NCBI RefSeq assembly: GCF_028993575.1 | Contig: NZ_CP118615.1 | Span: 4,121,001-4,185,000 of the forward strand | DNA: 64,000 bases | DNA from: Micromonospora cathayae | GTDB taxonomy: Bacteria; Actinomycetota; Actinomycetes; Mycobacteriales; Micromonosporaceae | Direction of reading: 5' to 3' | Part shown: in pieces, positions 41,024 through 49,092 of the stretch | Numbering within the stretch: position 1 is the stretch's first letter | How the letters are laid out: the number at the start of each line of letters is the position of its first letter | The notes under the pieces: generated by a model | What the model was told of the DNA's origin: nothing | Databases searched by the model: none | The model's input: the letters and a program-made list of their open reading frames with translations, nothing else | Made by a program: the position numbers and the translations under genes

Positions 41024-41838
41024 CGTTGTCGCAGCTCCGGCCGGGCGAGGCGGAGAGCGCCGCGCTGCGGCTGCTCCGCGAGGGCGAGTTCGCCCTGGAA
41101 GGCCGGCTGGTGGACGCGTCCAACACGACGCTGCGCGGCACGCTGACCCTGGACGGGGCGACGGTGCGCTGCGTCTACAAACCGGTCCGGGGTGAGCGCC
41201 CGCTCTGGGACTTCCCGGACGGCACCCTCGCCGGCCGGGAGGTCGCCGCCTACCTGGTCTCCCGGGCCAGCGGCTGGGATCTGGTCCCGCCGACGGTGCT
41301 GCGGGACGGCCCGTTCGGGCCCGGCTCCTGCCAGCTCTGGATCGACGAGCCGGACGACGCCGAGCCGCTGGTCGCGTTCGTGCCGGCGGACGCGGTGCCA
41401 CCACGCTGGTTTCCGGTGGCCGCCGCCCGGGACGAGGACGGCACCGCGTACGCGCTGGCCCACGCCGACGATCCCCGGCTGGCCCGGCTGGCGGTGCTGG
41501 ACGCGGTGCTGAACAACGCCGACCGCAAGGGCGGGCACGTGCTGCTCGGCCCGGACGACCGGATCTACGGGGTGGACCACGGCGTCACCTTCCACGTGGA
41601 GGACAAGCTGCGTACCGTGCTGTGGGGCTGGTCGGGGCGGCGGCTGCCGCCGGACGCGGTCGACATGCTCGACGCGCTTGCCCCCCAGGTCGACGGGGCG
41701 CTCGGCGACGAACTGGCCGAGCACCTGACCGCGACCGAGATCCGCCGGCTGGCCGCCCGGATCGCGGCGCTGCGCGGGACCGGTCGTTTCCCGCGACCGT
41801 CGGAGGACTGGCCGGCGATGCCCTGGCCACCCATCTGA
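41020..41838 (+). CDS. SCO1664-family (PI3/PI4-kinase-like fold) protein
   Basis: 272 aa from GTG 41020, overlapping DUF3090 by 4 nt (GTGA). The lipid-kinase-like core shows [33 protein letters not shown] with the conserved Lys, then [19 protein letters not shown] (catalytic Asp and Asn, HRD-like loop) and [11 protein letters not shown] (DFG-like). Proteins of this actinobacterial family are of unknown substrate; a protein or small-molecule kinase is plausible. It is coupled to DUF3090 and followed by a hairpin (41899-41935) and mshC. Confidence 0.9.
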   Translation: MTLSQLRPGEAESAALRLLREGEFALEGRLVDASNTTLRGTLTLDGATVRCVYKPVRGERPLWDFPDGTLAGREVAAYLVSRASGWDLVPPTVLRDGPFGPGSCQLWIDEPDDAEPLVAFVPADAVPPRWFPVAAARDEDGTAYALAHADDPRLARLAVLDAVLNNADRKGGHVLLGPDDRIYGVDHGVTFHVEDKLRTVLWGWSGRRLPPDAVDMLDALAPQVDGALGDELAEHLTATEIRRLAARIAALRGTGRFPRPSEDWPAMPWPPI

Positions 41839-41898
41839 CCTGCGGGTCGGTCGCGGCGGGGCGGCCGGCGCGACGACCAGGACGGCCCGGTGGACGGG

Positions 41899-41935
41899 CC
41901 ACGCCGGCCGCACGGTGCCGGTCCGGCCGGCGTGG
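41899..41935 (+). terminator. Hairpin terminator before mshC
   Basis: A 12-bp stem (41899-41910 with 41924-41935) and a 13-nt loop lie 60 nt after the SCO1664-like stop. Confidence 0.65.
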
Positions 41936-42019
41936 TGTCGCGGAGCCGGTGCCGGTGCGGCGGGCGGCCGGTCGGGTCGATCACCCGGTGCGGGAGCGCG
42001 GCGGTGTCCTGGCGATCGT

Positions 42020-42025
42020 TAGGCT
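42020..42025 (+). promoter_or_regulatory. Candidate -10 element (TAGGCT) for mshC
   Basis: TAGGCT ends 7 nt before ATG 42033, with no ribosome-binding site, a leaderless geometry. Confidence 0.45.
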
Positions 42026-42032
42026 GGCGGGC

Positions 42033-43271
42033 ATGGAGTCATGGACGGGCCACGAGGTGCCACGGCTGCCGGGTCGGGGCGAGCCGTTGACGTTGTTCGA
42101 CTCGGCGCGGCGCGCCGTTCACCCGAGTGCGCCGGAGGGCACCGCGACCATGTACGTCTGCGGGATCACCCCGTACGACGCGACCCACCTCGGGCACGCC
42201 GCCACCATGATCACCTTTGATCTCGTCCAGCGGATGTGGCGGGACGCCGGCCGGTCGGTCGACTACGTGCAGAACGTCACCGACATCGACGATCCGCTGC
42301 TGGAGCGGGCCGAGCGCGACGGCGAGGACTGGAAGGTCCTGGCGATGCGCGAGACCGCGCTGTTCCGGGAGGACATGGAGGCCCTGCGGATCATCCCGCC
42401 AGCGCACTACGTCGGTGCCGTCGAGTCCATTCCGGACATCGCCGACCGGGTGGGGGAGCTGCTCAAGGACGGCGCGGCGTACCGGCTGGACGACGGCACC
42501 GGCGACGTGTACTTCGACATCGCCGCCGCGCCCCGGTTCGGCTACGAGTCCAACCTCTCCCGGGCGGAGATGCTGGAGATCTTCCCGGAGCGGGGCGGGG
42601 ACCCGCAGCGGGCCGGCAAGCGGGACCCGCTCGACCCGCTGCTGTGGCGGGGCGCCCGGGACGGGGAACCCTCCTGGCCGGGCGGCGACCTGGGCCCCGG
42701 CCGGCCGGGCTGGCACATCGAGTGCACGGTGATCGCGCTGAACCTGCTCGGTGACCGGATCGACGTGCAGGGCGGCGGCAACGACCTGATCTTCCCGCAC
42801 CACGAGTGTTCGGCCGCGCACGCCGAGCGGCTCACCGGCCGGGCCCCGTTCGCCGCGCACTACGTGCACGCCGGCATGATCGGGCTGGACGGCGAGAAGA
42901 TGTCCAAGTCCCGGGGGAACCTGGTCTTCGTGTCCCGGCTGCGGGCCGACCGGGTCGATCCGATGGCGGTGCGGCTGGCCCTGATGGCCGGGCACTACCG
43001 CAGCGACCGGTCCTGGACCGACGAGCTGCTCGCCGCCGGCCAGGCCCGGCTGGACCGCTGGCGCCGGGCCGCCGCCGCGCCCGCCGGGCCGTCCGGGGCC
43101 GTGCTGCTGGCCGGGGTACGCTCCCGGCTCGCCGACGACCTGGACACCGCGGGGGCGCTGGCGCTGGTCGACCGGTGGGCCGAGGACACCCTGGCCGGGG
43201 CGGGCGACGACCGGGACGCGCCCCACCTGGTCGCCGACACCGTGGACGCCCTGCTCGGCATCCGGCTCTGA
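42033..43271 (+). CDS. mshC: Cysteine:1D-myo-inosityl 2-amino-2-deoxy-alpha-D-glucopyranoside ligase
   Basis: 412 aa from ATG 42033. It ligates cysteine to GlcN-Ins, the penultimate step of mycothiol synthesis, using ATP. Class I aminoacyl-tRNA-synthetase fold derived from CysRS: zinc cysteine Cys43 in [15 protein letters not shown] with the HIGH-like HLGH, a second cysteine in [24 protein letters not shown] for the other ligands, and [15 protein letters not shown] (KMSKS). It is shorter than CysRS and lacks the anticodon-binding tail, which separates it from cysS. Mycothiol is confined to actinomycetes. It follows the DUF3090/SCO1664-like pair, as in related genomes. Confidence 0.95.
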   Translation: MESWTGHEVPRLPGRGEPLTLFDSARRAVHPSAPEGTATMYVCGITPYDATHLGHAATMITFDLVQRMWRDAGRSVDYVQNVTDIDDPLLERAERDGEDWKVLAMRETALFREDMEALRIIPPAHYVGAVESIPDIADRVGELLKDGAAYRLDDGTGDVYFDIAAAPRFGYESNLSRAEMLEIFPERGGDPQRAGKRDPLDPLLWRGARDGEPSWPGGDLGPGRPGWHIECTVIALNLLGDRIDVQGGGNDLIFPHHECSAAHAERLTGRAPFAAHYVHAGMIGLDGEKMSKSRGNLVFVSRLRADRVDPMAVRLALMAGHYRSDRSWTDELLAAGQARLDRWRRAAAAPAGPSGAVLLAGVRSRLADDLDTAGALALVDRWAEDTLAGAGDDRDAPHLVADTVDALLGIRL

Positions 43272-43281
43272 CCGTCGCGGC

Positions 43282-43349
43282 CGGCACCGGTGCAGTGGGA
43301 GCTGTCGTGAGTCGGCACCGGTGCAGCGGGAGCTGCCGTGGCCGGCACC
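43282..43349. repeat. Tandem 30/31-bp repeats with palindromic GGCACCGGTGC core
   Basis: Copies start at 43282, 43313 and 43343. Each has CGGCACCGGTGCAG or CGGCACCGGTGCC, followed in the first two by GGGAGCTG. The last copy forms one arm of the terminator. Confidence 0.8.
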
Positions 43350-43368
43350 GGTGCCTCCGGTGCCGGCC
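43340..43368. terminator. Hairpin between convergent mshC and GntR gene
   Basis: A 10-bp stem (43340-43349 with 43359-43368) and a 9-nt loop sit at the end of the tandem repeat and can terminate both convergent genes. Confidence 0.65.
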
Positions 43369-43402
43369 GTGCTCCTGACCGCTGCGGGCCGAGCCGGCAC
43401 CG

Positions 43403-44194
43403 TCAGCCGAGCATGAGCCCCGGGTCCGGGTCGGGCTCCGGGGCCGGTCCGGGAATCCGGTACTCCTCGGTCAACGTGGTCATCGGTCCCGGCCACGTCG
43501 CCTGGGCCACCTCGATCGGCTTGCGCGCGCCGTCGTAGGCGACGTGCAGCAGGTGCAGTACGGGGGTGTCCGGCCGGATCTGGAGCGTCTCGGCCTCCTC
43601 GCGGCTGGGTTGGCGGGCACTGATCGTGTCGGTGGCGGTGGCGTACCGCCGCCCGGTCGCCTCCTCCGCCTCCTGGTACAGCGGGCGGCCGAACGCCTCG
43701 GCGCGTTCCAGGGTGGTGCCGGCGGTGTCGGCCGGCAGGAACCAGGACGCGCCGACCTCGACCGGGGAGTCCTCGGTGCGGACCAGGTGCCGCCGGACCA
43801 GCAGCTCGGTGCCGTCCGGCACGCCGAAGGCGTCGGCGACCTCGGGTGGGGCGGGGGCGCGGCCCACCCCGATCAGGTGCTGCCGGTACCGGGCGGCCAG
43901 GTCGGTGTGGTAGCCCCGGAAGCCACCGTACCGGCCCCGGGAGAGCCGGTTGAGTCGCCGCCGGGTGCCCCGGACGTACGTACCGGAGCCAGGTTTGGTG
44001 ATCAGGATCCCCTCTACCCGGAGCTGGTCCACGGCGCGTTGCACGGTCTGCTTGGCCACTCCGAACATCTCGGCGATGGCCGGGATGGACGGAAGCCGCT
44101 CGCCGGGTCCCCAGTCCCCGCGCCGCACCTGTGCCTTCAGTTGCGCGGCGATCTGGCGGTGCGGGAACTCGGCGGCTCCCGGATTGATCTGCAT
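43403..44194 (-). CDS. GntR-family transcriptional regulator (HutC/UTRA type)
   Basis: 263 aa from ATG 44194. The N-terminal GntR winged helix is typical: FPHRQIAAQLKAQVRRGDWGPGERLPSIPAIAEMFGVAKQTVQRAVDQLRVEGILITKPGSGTYV. The C-terminal UTRA domain (residues about 95-245) has the VRRHLVRTEDSPVEVGASWFLPAD and LQIRPDTPVLHLLHVAYD blocks. It would bind a small effector. A CTAGG-TT-CCTAG palindrome sits 25 nt before its start and is likely its own operator. Confidence 0.92.
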   Translation of the reverse strand: MQINPGAAEFPHRQIAAQLKAQVRRGDWGPGERLPSIPAIAEMFGVAKQTVQRAVDQLRVEGILITKPGSGTYVRGTRRRLNRLSRGRYGGFRGYHTDLAARYRQHLIGVGRAPAPPEVADAFGVPDGTELLVRRHLVRTEDSPVEVGASWFLPADTAGTTLERAEAFGRPLYQEAEEATGRRYATATDTISARQPSREEAETLQIRPDTPVLHLLHVAYDGARKPIEVAQATWPGPMTTLTEEYRIPGPAPEPDPDPGLMLG

Positions 44195-44219
44195 GGTGCG
44201 CTCCTCCCCAGCCGAACAG

Positions 44220-44231
44220 CTAGGTTCCTAG
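44220..44231. promoter_or_regulatory. GntR-type palindromic operator CTAGG-TT-CCTAG
   Basis: A perfect 5+5 bp inverted repeat with a 2-bp centre just upstream of the GntR gene start suggests autoregulation by this regulator. Confidence 0.6.
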
Positions 44232-44354
44232 GATGCCCTGCGCGGTGTGCCGCGCGCCACCCGGCTCGCCGAAGACCGCTCCGAACAGCACGCTAAGCAC
44301 GGCGTTCGCGCCGCACAACGAAACCTGCGGCGAACCCCGTCAGGGGAAGACGAA

Positions 44355-44390
44355 CGGGCCGGACGCGTCATCCCTGACGCGTCCGGCCCG
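44355..44390 (-). terminator. 16-bp hairpin terminator after the PAC2 gene
   Basis: A perfect 16-bp stem (44355-44370 with 44375-44390) with a 4-nt loop, followed on the minus strand by a T-rich run, lies 18 nt after the PAC2 stop. Confidence 0.85.
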
Positions 44391-44407
44391 CAGAAGACGA
44401 CGGACGG

Positions 44408-45277
44408 TTACCAGGAGCCGGCGGTGGGGCCGGCGGAACCGCCCCGGCGGCGCAGGTACTTCTCGAACTCCTGGGCGATCTCGTCCCCGGTCAACGGGGT
44501 GATCCCCGCGTCGCCGACCCGTTCCTCCAGCTCACGCACGTACTCGCCGAGTTCGGCGTCCTGCTCGGCGGCACTGCGGACCCGCTGCTCCCATTCGGCG
44601 GCCTCCTCGGCCAGGTCGGCCATCGGTACCGGCAGGTCGAGCACCTCCTCGACCCGGTGCAGCAGGGCCAGCGTGGCCTTCGGGCAGGGCGGGTTGTTGG
44701 CGTAGTGCGGCACGTGCACCCAGAACGAGACCGCGTCCACCTCGGCGCGGCCGCAGGCGTCGTGCAGCACCCCGACGATGCCGGTCGGCCCGTCGTACCG
44801 GGTGGGGGTGAGCTGGTACCGCTGCGCGGCTTCGGCGTCCGACGCGCTGCCGGTGATGGGCAACGGCCGGGTGTACGGCACGTCGGCCAGCAGCGCGCCG
44901 AGCAGCACCACCCGCTCGACCTCCAGGCTGTGGCAGATCTCCAGCACCTGCTCGCAGAAGGTGCGCCAGCGCATGCTCGGCTCGATGCCCCGGATCAGCA
45001 CCACGTCCCGCTCGGTGCCCTCCGGACTGGCGACCATGAACCGGGTGGTGGGCCACTCGACCCGGCGGGTCGCGCCCTCGGCCATCGTGATGGTCGGCCG
45101 GCTGACCTGGAAGTCGTAGAAGTCCTCCGGGTCCAGCTCGGCGACCTGGCGCGCCTGCCAGACCTGCTCCAGGTGTTCGACCGCGGCGGTGGACGCGTCC
45201 GCGGCGTCGTTCCAGCCCTCGAAGGCGGCGATGGCCACCGGTGAGCGCAGCACCGGCAGCCCGTCGAACTCGGTCAC
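44408..45277 (-). CDS. PAC2 family protein (proteasome-assembly-chaperone fold)
   Basis: 289 aa from GTG 45277, with GAGGTG 6-11 nt upstream. The PAC2 fold is visible: PVAIAAFEGWNDAADASTAAVEHL, DFQVSRPTITMAEG, VVLIRGIEPSMRWRTFCEQVL, RVVLLGALLADVPYTRPLPITGSA, then VSFWVHVPHYANNPPCPKATLALLHRVEEVL. Actinobacterial PAC2 proteins have no settled function. The last 80 residues are helical and charged. It is the last minus-strand gene after the DUF1707-like gene. Confidence 0.9.
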   Translation of the reverse strand: MTEFDGLPVLRSPVAIAAFEGWNDAADASTAAVEHLEQVWQARQVAELDPEDFYDFQVSRPTITMAEGATRRVEWPTTRFMVASPEGTERDVVLIRGIEPSMRWRTFCEQVLEICHSLEVERVVLLGALLADVPYTRPLPITGSASDAEAAQRYQLTPTRYDGPTGIVGVLHDACGRAEVDAVSFWVHVPHYANNPPCPKATLALLHRVEEVLDLPVPMADLAEEAAEWEQRVRSAAEQDAELGEYVRELEERVGDAGITPLTGDEIAQEFEKYLRRRGGSAGPTAGSW

Positions 45278-45373
45278 GCCGTCACCTCACCCTGCTCGTT
45301 CCGGCCGACGCCGGCAGCACACCCGGTCGTGTCCCCGTCCCGAGTGCTGGCGTCCCTGTTCTCCTTCACGCCG

Positions 45374-45781
45374 TCAGCCTACGTGCCGGCGCGGGATGCG
45401 GCCCGTCGGCCGCGCCGGTCCGCGTGCGCACCGCCCCGGCGAAAGCCTCGAAACGGACGGATGAATCGGGTCGGAGTCGTGTCCGGCGGGATCCGGGCGG
45501 GCGAACGGGCCTGCGTCGGGCCGCAGGATCGGCCGTGGGGCCTGCCGTGCGTGCGGATCGCCGGGCTGTGGCCGGTGCTCGACGCGCGGTCCCGTCGCCA
45601 GCTGCGCTCTCCCGGGGAGGACGTAGGCCGCCACCCGGTGGGCGAACTCGGCCGGGTCCAGCCGGTGTGCGTGCAGGTGCTCTTCGAGGGCGGTTTCCGC
45701 CGCCCGGCGTTCGGGTGTGCCGACGCGTACCTCGGGCGGGTCTTCGGCGGAGTCCGGACGAGGGGCGTCGGCGGTGGTCAC
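45374..45781 (-). CDS. DUF1707-like N-terminal domain with atypical Pro/Arg-rich tail
   Basis: 135 aa from GTG 45781. Residues 18-55 (VRVGTPERRAAETALEEHLHAHRLDPAEFAHRVAAYVL) read like a DUF1707 (SHOCT-like) helix pair. From about residue 60 the sequence becomes Arg/Pro/His-rich (VEHRPQPGDPHARQAPRP) and loses the family's usual ending, so a frameshift or a decayed tail is possible; no alternative frame restores it clearly. A TAACCT -10 element 6 nt upstream suggests a leaderless transcript. Confidence 0.6.
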   Translation of the reverse strand: MTTADAPRPDSAEDPPEVRVGTPERRAAETALEEHLHAHRLDPAEFAHRVAAYVLPGRAQLATGPRVEHRPQPGDPHARQAPRPILRPDAGPFARPDPAGHDSDPIHPSVSRLSPGRCARGPARPTGRIPRRHVG

Positions 45782-45787
45782 GGCAGC

Positions 45788-45793
45788 AGGTTA
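45788..45793 (-). promoter_or_regulatory. Candidate -10 element (TAACCT)
   Basis: On the minus strand TAACCT ends 6 nt before the GTG start at 45781, a leaderless geometry. Confidence 0.45.
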
Positions 45794-45833
45794 GCCGGGA
45801 TGATCAGGCCGACGGAACGGGCGACCGGGCGGG

Positions 45834-46166
45834 CTACCGGTGCTCGCCGAAGAGCGGGTCGCTGGTGCGGGGCCAGGAGCCCGCCGATCCGGCCACGGTG
45901 GCCTCCAGCCGGGCGAGCCGGTCCTTGATCTGCCTGAGTTCCGCCGCGACCGCTCCCGGCACCGCTCCGGCTGTCGGGTCGGTGCCCGGAGCCGCTCCGT
46001 GCCCCAGTTGGGCACGCAGTGACGCGACCTCGGCGGTCAGCGCGGCGATGGTCTGTTCGACGGCGTCGAGGAACGCGTCCACCTCCTCCTCGTCGTAGCC
46101 GCGCTTGCCGAGCGAGGGCTTGCGGAACGCGACGTTGTGCACGTCGGCGGGGGTGAGGTGGGGCAT
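45834..46166 (-). CDS. DivIVA-domain-containing short protein
   Basis: 110 aa from ATG 46166, with GGAGG upstream. The N-terminus [40 protein letters not shown] is a DivIVA/Wag31-type N-terminal domain followed by a coiled coil ([11 protein letters not shown]). The middle is Pro/Ala-rich. The C-terminal helix [20 protein letters not shown] is a second coiled coil. It is much shorter than Wag31, so it may be an accessory polar-growth factor rather than the main DivIVA. It is a single-gene unit. Confidence 0.88.
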   Translation of the reverse strand: MPHLTPADVHNVAFRKPSLGKRGYDEEEVDAFLDAVEQTIAALTAEVASLRAQLGHGAAPGTDPTAGAVPGAVAAELRQIKDRLARLEATVAGSAGSWPRTSDPLFGEHR

Positions 46167-46447
46167 GGCTGGGCCTCCAGGAGGGATGTCCGGACCCCGA
46201 GCCTAGGCGGGGCGGGCCAGCCCGGGTGCGGTGGTGGCCGATCGACCGCCTGCCGTCTGCCGCTGTCCGTCTGCCGCCCACCGCCGGCCGTGGACGGTGT
46301 CCGTGGTGGCGGGTCGGGCGGCTGGCCAGCGTGTGGGGTGCGGTCCGGACCAGCCGCCGTCGACTGTGGTGGGTGGGCAGCTCAGGCCGGCTGCCGCCCG
46401 GTCGATCACCGAGCGGAGTCCCTTTCGTCCCGCAGGGCAGCGTGGCC

Positions 46448-46474
46448 GGAACGGGATTGGCTATGGTGCGTTTT
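46448..46474 (+). promoter_or_regulatory. Possible ECF-type promoter for the secreted protein
   Basis: GGAAC (46448-46452) and CGTTTT (46469-46474) are 16 nt apart and 56 nt before ATG 46530. This is a looser match than the pair at 39337-39449. Confidence 0.35.
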
Positions 46475-46529
46475 CTGCACGCGTTCCATCACGGCGCGTG
46501 ACGAACCACGGGGGAAGGTAGTTCTGAGT

Positions 46530-47474
46530 ATGTCCGTCACCCTGTCCACCGGGCGTCGTGTCGCCGCTGTCGTGCTCGGCACGGCGGTCGTTCTGGCCGG
46601 TGCCACGGCCCCCGCCGTCGCCCACCCGCCCGGGACCGGTTCCGGTACGTTGTCCGTCACCGCGCAGCGGTTGGTCCTGGAGCCGACCGCTCAGGGCTAC
46701 GTCGGCATCCTCGATGTCACGGTCACGAACGGCACCCCGACGGCCGCCGGCTTCTACAGCCTGACCTTCCTGGAACCGGCGGGTGCTTCGGACGCCCGTA
46801 TGGTCGTCGAGGACGCCTGCGTCCCGCAGGGCGTGGTCGGTCTGCGTCAGGTGGTGAACTGCGGCACCGGGGGCGTCGAGCTGGCCCCCGGCGCAAGCTC
46901 GACGCACAGTGTCCGGTTCCAGGTCTGGACGACCCCTCGGGACTATCCGATGGTGGTCGGCGACAGTTGGATCGGCGTGGTGCCGGACGGTGATCAGGAA
47001 CCGGTGCACAGCGTTCCGTTCACCACCCTGTTCCGGTCCACCAAGGGCCAGCTCAGCAAGCCTCGGCCGTACGTGCAGGCGACGCAGACCGACGTGGCGC
47101 TGACCGCGGGCGCGGTCACCCTCGACCGGCTGCCCGACGGGAGCCTCCAGGGCCGGATGCCGGTGACCGTCCGGTACGGCAACGACGCTCCCTCCAGCGA
47201 CCTCAAGGTCGACGCCCTCCTACCGGCCGGGGTCGTGGTGGACCACACCGAACCGGAGGACGTTCCGGGCTCCTGGCACGCGTTCATCGTGCCGGGCGGC
47301 CGGTTCATGCCGGGCGAGGTGCGCACCTTCGACGTCATCCTCACTGCGCCGGCCGGTACTCCGGCGGGTGTGCTGGGCACCGCCTCGTACACGGCGGGCT
47401 CGCGCTACCAGGTCAGCCTGACCGACGTGGATCCGGCGGACGACACGACCTCGTTCACCGTCACGGCGGGCTGA
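46530..47474 (+). CDS. Secreted protein with repeated Ig-like/DUF11-type strands
   Basis: 314 aa from ATG 46530, after GGGGAAGG. It has an N-terminal signal peptide (RRVAAVVLGTAVVLAGATAPAVAHP, cleavage near Ala31). The mature part is beta-rich and looks like two Ig-like domains: LVLEPTAQGYVGILDVTVTNGTPTAAGFYSLTFLEP and a second LPDGSLQGRMPVTVRYGNDAPSSDLKVDALLPAGVVVD with SSDLKVDALLPAG as in DUF11-type repeats. Two Cys (residues about 105 and 118) could form a disulfide. There is no sortase signal or lipobox. Function is unknown. Confidence 0.75.
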   Translation: MSVTLSTGRRVAAVVLGTAVVLAGATAPAVAHPPGTGSGTLSVTAQRLVLEPTAQGYVGILDVTVTNGTPTAAGFYSLTFLEPAGASDARMVVEDACVPQGVVGLRQVVNCGTGGVELAPGASSTHSVRFQVWTTPRDYPMVVGDSWIGVVPDGDQEPVHSVPFTTLFRSTKGQLSKPRPYVQATQTDVALTAGAVTLDRLPDGSLQGRMPVTVRYGNDAPSSDLKVDALLPAGVVVDHTEPEDVPGSWHAFIVPGGRFMPGEVRTFDVILTAPAGTPAGVLGTASYTAGSRYQVSLTDVDPADDTTSFTVTAG

Positions 47475-47488
47475 ACCCGGGTCGGCAC

Positions 47489-47526
47489 CGGACGGCCCGG
47501 ACTCCGCCCCGGTTCCGGGCCGTCCG
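47489..47526 (+). terminator. Hairpin terminator after the secreted-protein gene
   Basis: A 13-bp perfect stem (47489-47501 with 47514-47526) and a 12-nt loop begin 14 nt after the stop. Confidence 0.75.
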
Positions 47527-47551
47527 CCTTCCGGGCAGGGTGGTGCTCGGC

Positions 47552-47557
47552 TAGGGT
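47552..47557 (+). promoter_or_regulatory. Candidate -10 element (TAGGGT)
   Basis: TAGGGT ends 8 nt before ATG 47566, a leaderless geometry for the GNAT gene. Confidence 0.45.
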
Positions 47558-47565
47558 CCGTCCAC

Positions 47566-48093
47566 ATGGGAGAGAACATCGCCGTGCGGGTGGCGACGCC
47601 GGACGACGTCGACCGGCTCGTGGAGGTGCACACGCAGGGGCGGCTGGCGTACTACACGGCGGGTGGGTTGAGCCCCGAGGAGGTCGACAGTCCGGTCTGG
47701 CGGCAGGAGCGGCACACCGGGTGGTCCCGGGGGATCGAGTCGGCCCAGCAGCAGGTGTGGTGCGCCACGCTGGGTGGCGAGGTGGTCGGTGCGGCCGCGA
47801 TGGGTCTGCCGCACGCACCGGAGGTCGACGACGGGGCGACCGGGCAGCTCTTCCAGATCCACGTGCTGCCCGACCGCTGGGGGCACGGGGTCGGCGGGCT
47901 GCTGCACGGGGTGTTCCTCCGCTACCTGGCCGAGGTGTCCCGCCCGACCGGGTTCCTGGAGGTGTGGGAACGCAACGAGCGGGCGCGGTCGTTCTACGCC
48001 CGGCACGGTTGGCGACCGGACGGGACGTCCCGGCCCGGTCCGGCCGGCTCCCGCTACCTGAACCTGCGGCTGGCGGTGTCGGCCGGAACCTGA
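47566..48093 (+). CDS. GNAT-family N-acetyltransferase
   Basis: 175 aa from ATG 47566. GNAT fold: IAVRVATPDDVDRLVEVH at the N-terminus, VWCATLGGEVVGAAAMG, then the acetyl-CoA P-loop LFQIHVLPDRWGHGVGGLLHGVFLR (R/Q-x-x-G-x-G/A region) and FLEVWERNERARSFYARHGWRPDG. It is a normal-length single-domain enzyme that acetylates a small molecule or protein; the target is unknown. It stands between two terminated or independent genes. Confidence 0.88.
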   Translation: MGENIAVRVATPDDVDRLVEVHTQGRLAYYTAGGLSPEEVDSPVWRQERHTGWSRGIESAQQQVWCATLGGEVVGAAAMGLPHAPEVDDGATGQLFQIHVLPDRWGHGVGGLLHGVFLRYLAEVSRPTGFLEVWERNERARSFYARHGWRPDGTSRPGPAGSRYLNLRLAVSAGT

Positions 48094-48208
48094 TCGGTGG
48101 GGTTCTCCTCGTCCGGCCCGGTGCACCGCAGGCCGTGGTGAGCGGTGGCGCATCATCCGTGCCGGGGTGGGGTACTGCTGGCCCAGCGCTGACGCCGGGG
48201 AGGGCACC

Positions 48209-48940
48209 GTGACGCGTGGTTCGGCAGGTTGGCTCGGTGGGTTGCTGGCGGCCCTGGTGGCGGTGGGGGCGTGTGCGGTCGGGCCGGTCACCGAGGGTGG
48301 AGAAGGCGGCCCGCAGGAGCCCGGTCCGGGGGTGACCGAGGGGGACGGCGCCACCCGGGCGGACACCCCGACGAACGTCGAGGACTTCAAGCGGGACATC
48401 ACCAGCGCGGTCCGGTCCGCCGAGACGTACTGGTCGGCGCAGTTCGAGGCGTCGGGGCAGCGGTTCCAGCCGGTCCGGCGGATCATCGCGTACACCCGGG
48501 AGGGGGAGGTGTCCTGCGGCGGGCAGGGGTTGCCGCGCAACAACGCCGTGTACTGCTCGGCGGGGGACTTCATCGCCTACGACGTGAACTGGGCGGTGGC
48601 GGCGTTCCGGCAGATCGGTGACGCGTTCCTGTACTACCTGCTCGGTCACGAGTACGCGCACGGCGTCCAGATCCGGCTGGGGGTCCGCTACGAGTACACC
48701 ATCCAGCAGGAGTTGCAGGCGGACTGCATGGCCGGGGCGTACCTGGGCGGGTCGATCCAGGCGGGGGTGCTGGAGTTGGAGGACGGTGACCTGGAGGAGT
48801 TCCGGGAGGGGCTGCTCGCGGTCGGTGACGATCCGGGGCAGCCGTGGTTCGCCGAGGGCGCGCACGGTACCGCCGAGCAGCGCACCCAGGCGTTCTTCTC
48901 CGGGTACGAGAAGACGCTGTCCGCCTGTGACCTGGGCTGA
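48209..48940 (+). CDS. Lipoprotein neutral zinc metallopeptidase
   Basis: 243 aa from GTG 48209, after GGGGAGGG. The N-terminus GWLGGLLAALVAVGACAV is a lipoprotein signal peptide with the lipid-modified Cys22. The catalytic zinc motif HEYAH (His147, Glu148, His151) in LLGHEYAHGVQ is followed by ELQADCMAGAYLGG, which holds the third ligand Glu. It belongs to the YpfJ-like neutral zinc metallopeptidase family, acts outside the membrane and has unknown substrates. It is a single gene. Confidence 0.88.
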   Translation: MTRGSAGWLGGLLAALVAVGACAVGPVTEGGEGGPQEPGPGVTEGDGATRADTPTNVEDFKRDITSAVRSAETYWSAQFEASGQRFQPVRRIIAYTREGEVSCGGQGLPRNNAVYCSAGDFIAYDVNWAVAAFRQIGDAFLYYLLGHEYAHGVQIRLGVRYEYTIQQELQADCMAGAYLGGSIQAGVLELEDGDLEEFREGLLAVGDDPGQPWFAEGAHGTAEQRTQAFFSGYEKTLSACDLG

Positions 48941-49092
48941 CCGGCTGTCACCAGGGGCTGAGGTGGTCTGCGGGGGCCGGTGACCCGGGCTGACCGGCGG
49001 TTGACGCAGGTCTCGTCGGTGGGGTCCGCCGTCGGTGGCGGCCGGTGCGGCTGCGAGGATCGCACCCGATCGCCGTACCCGGGGAGGAACCG

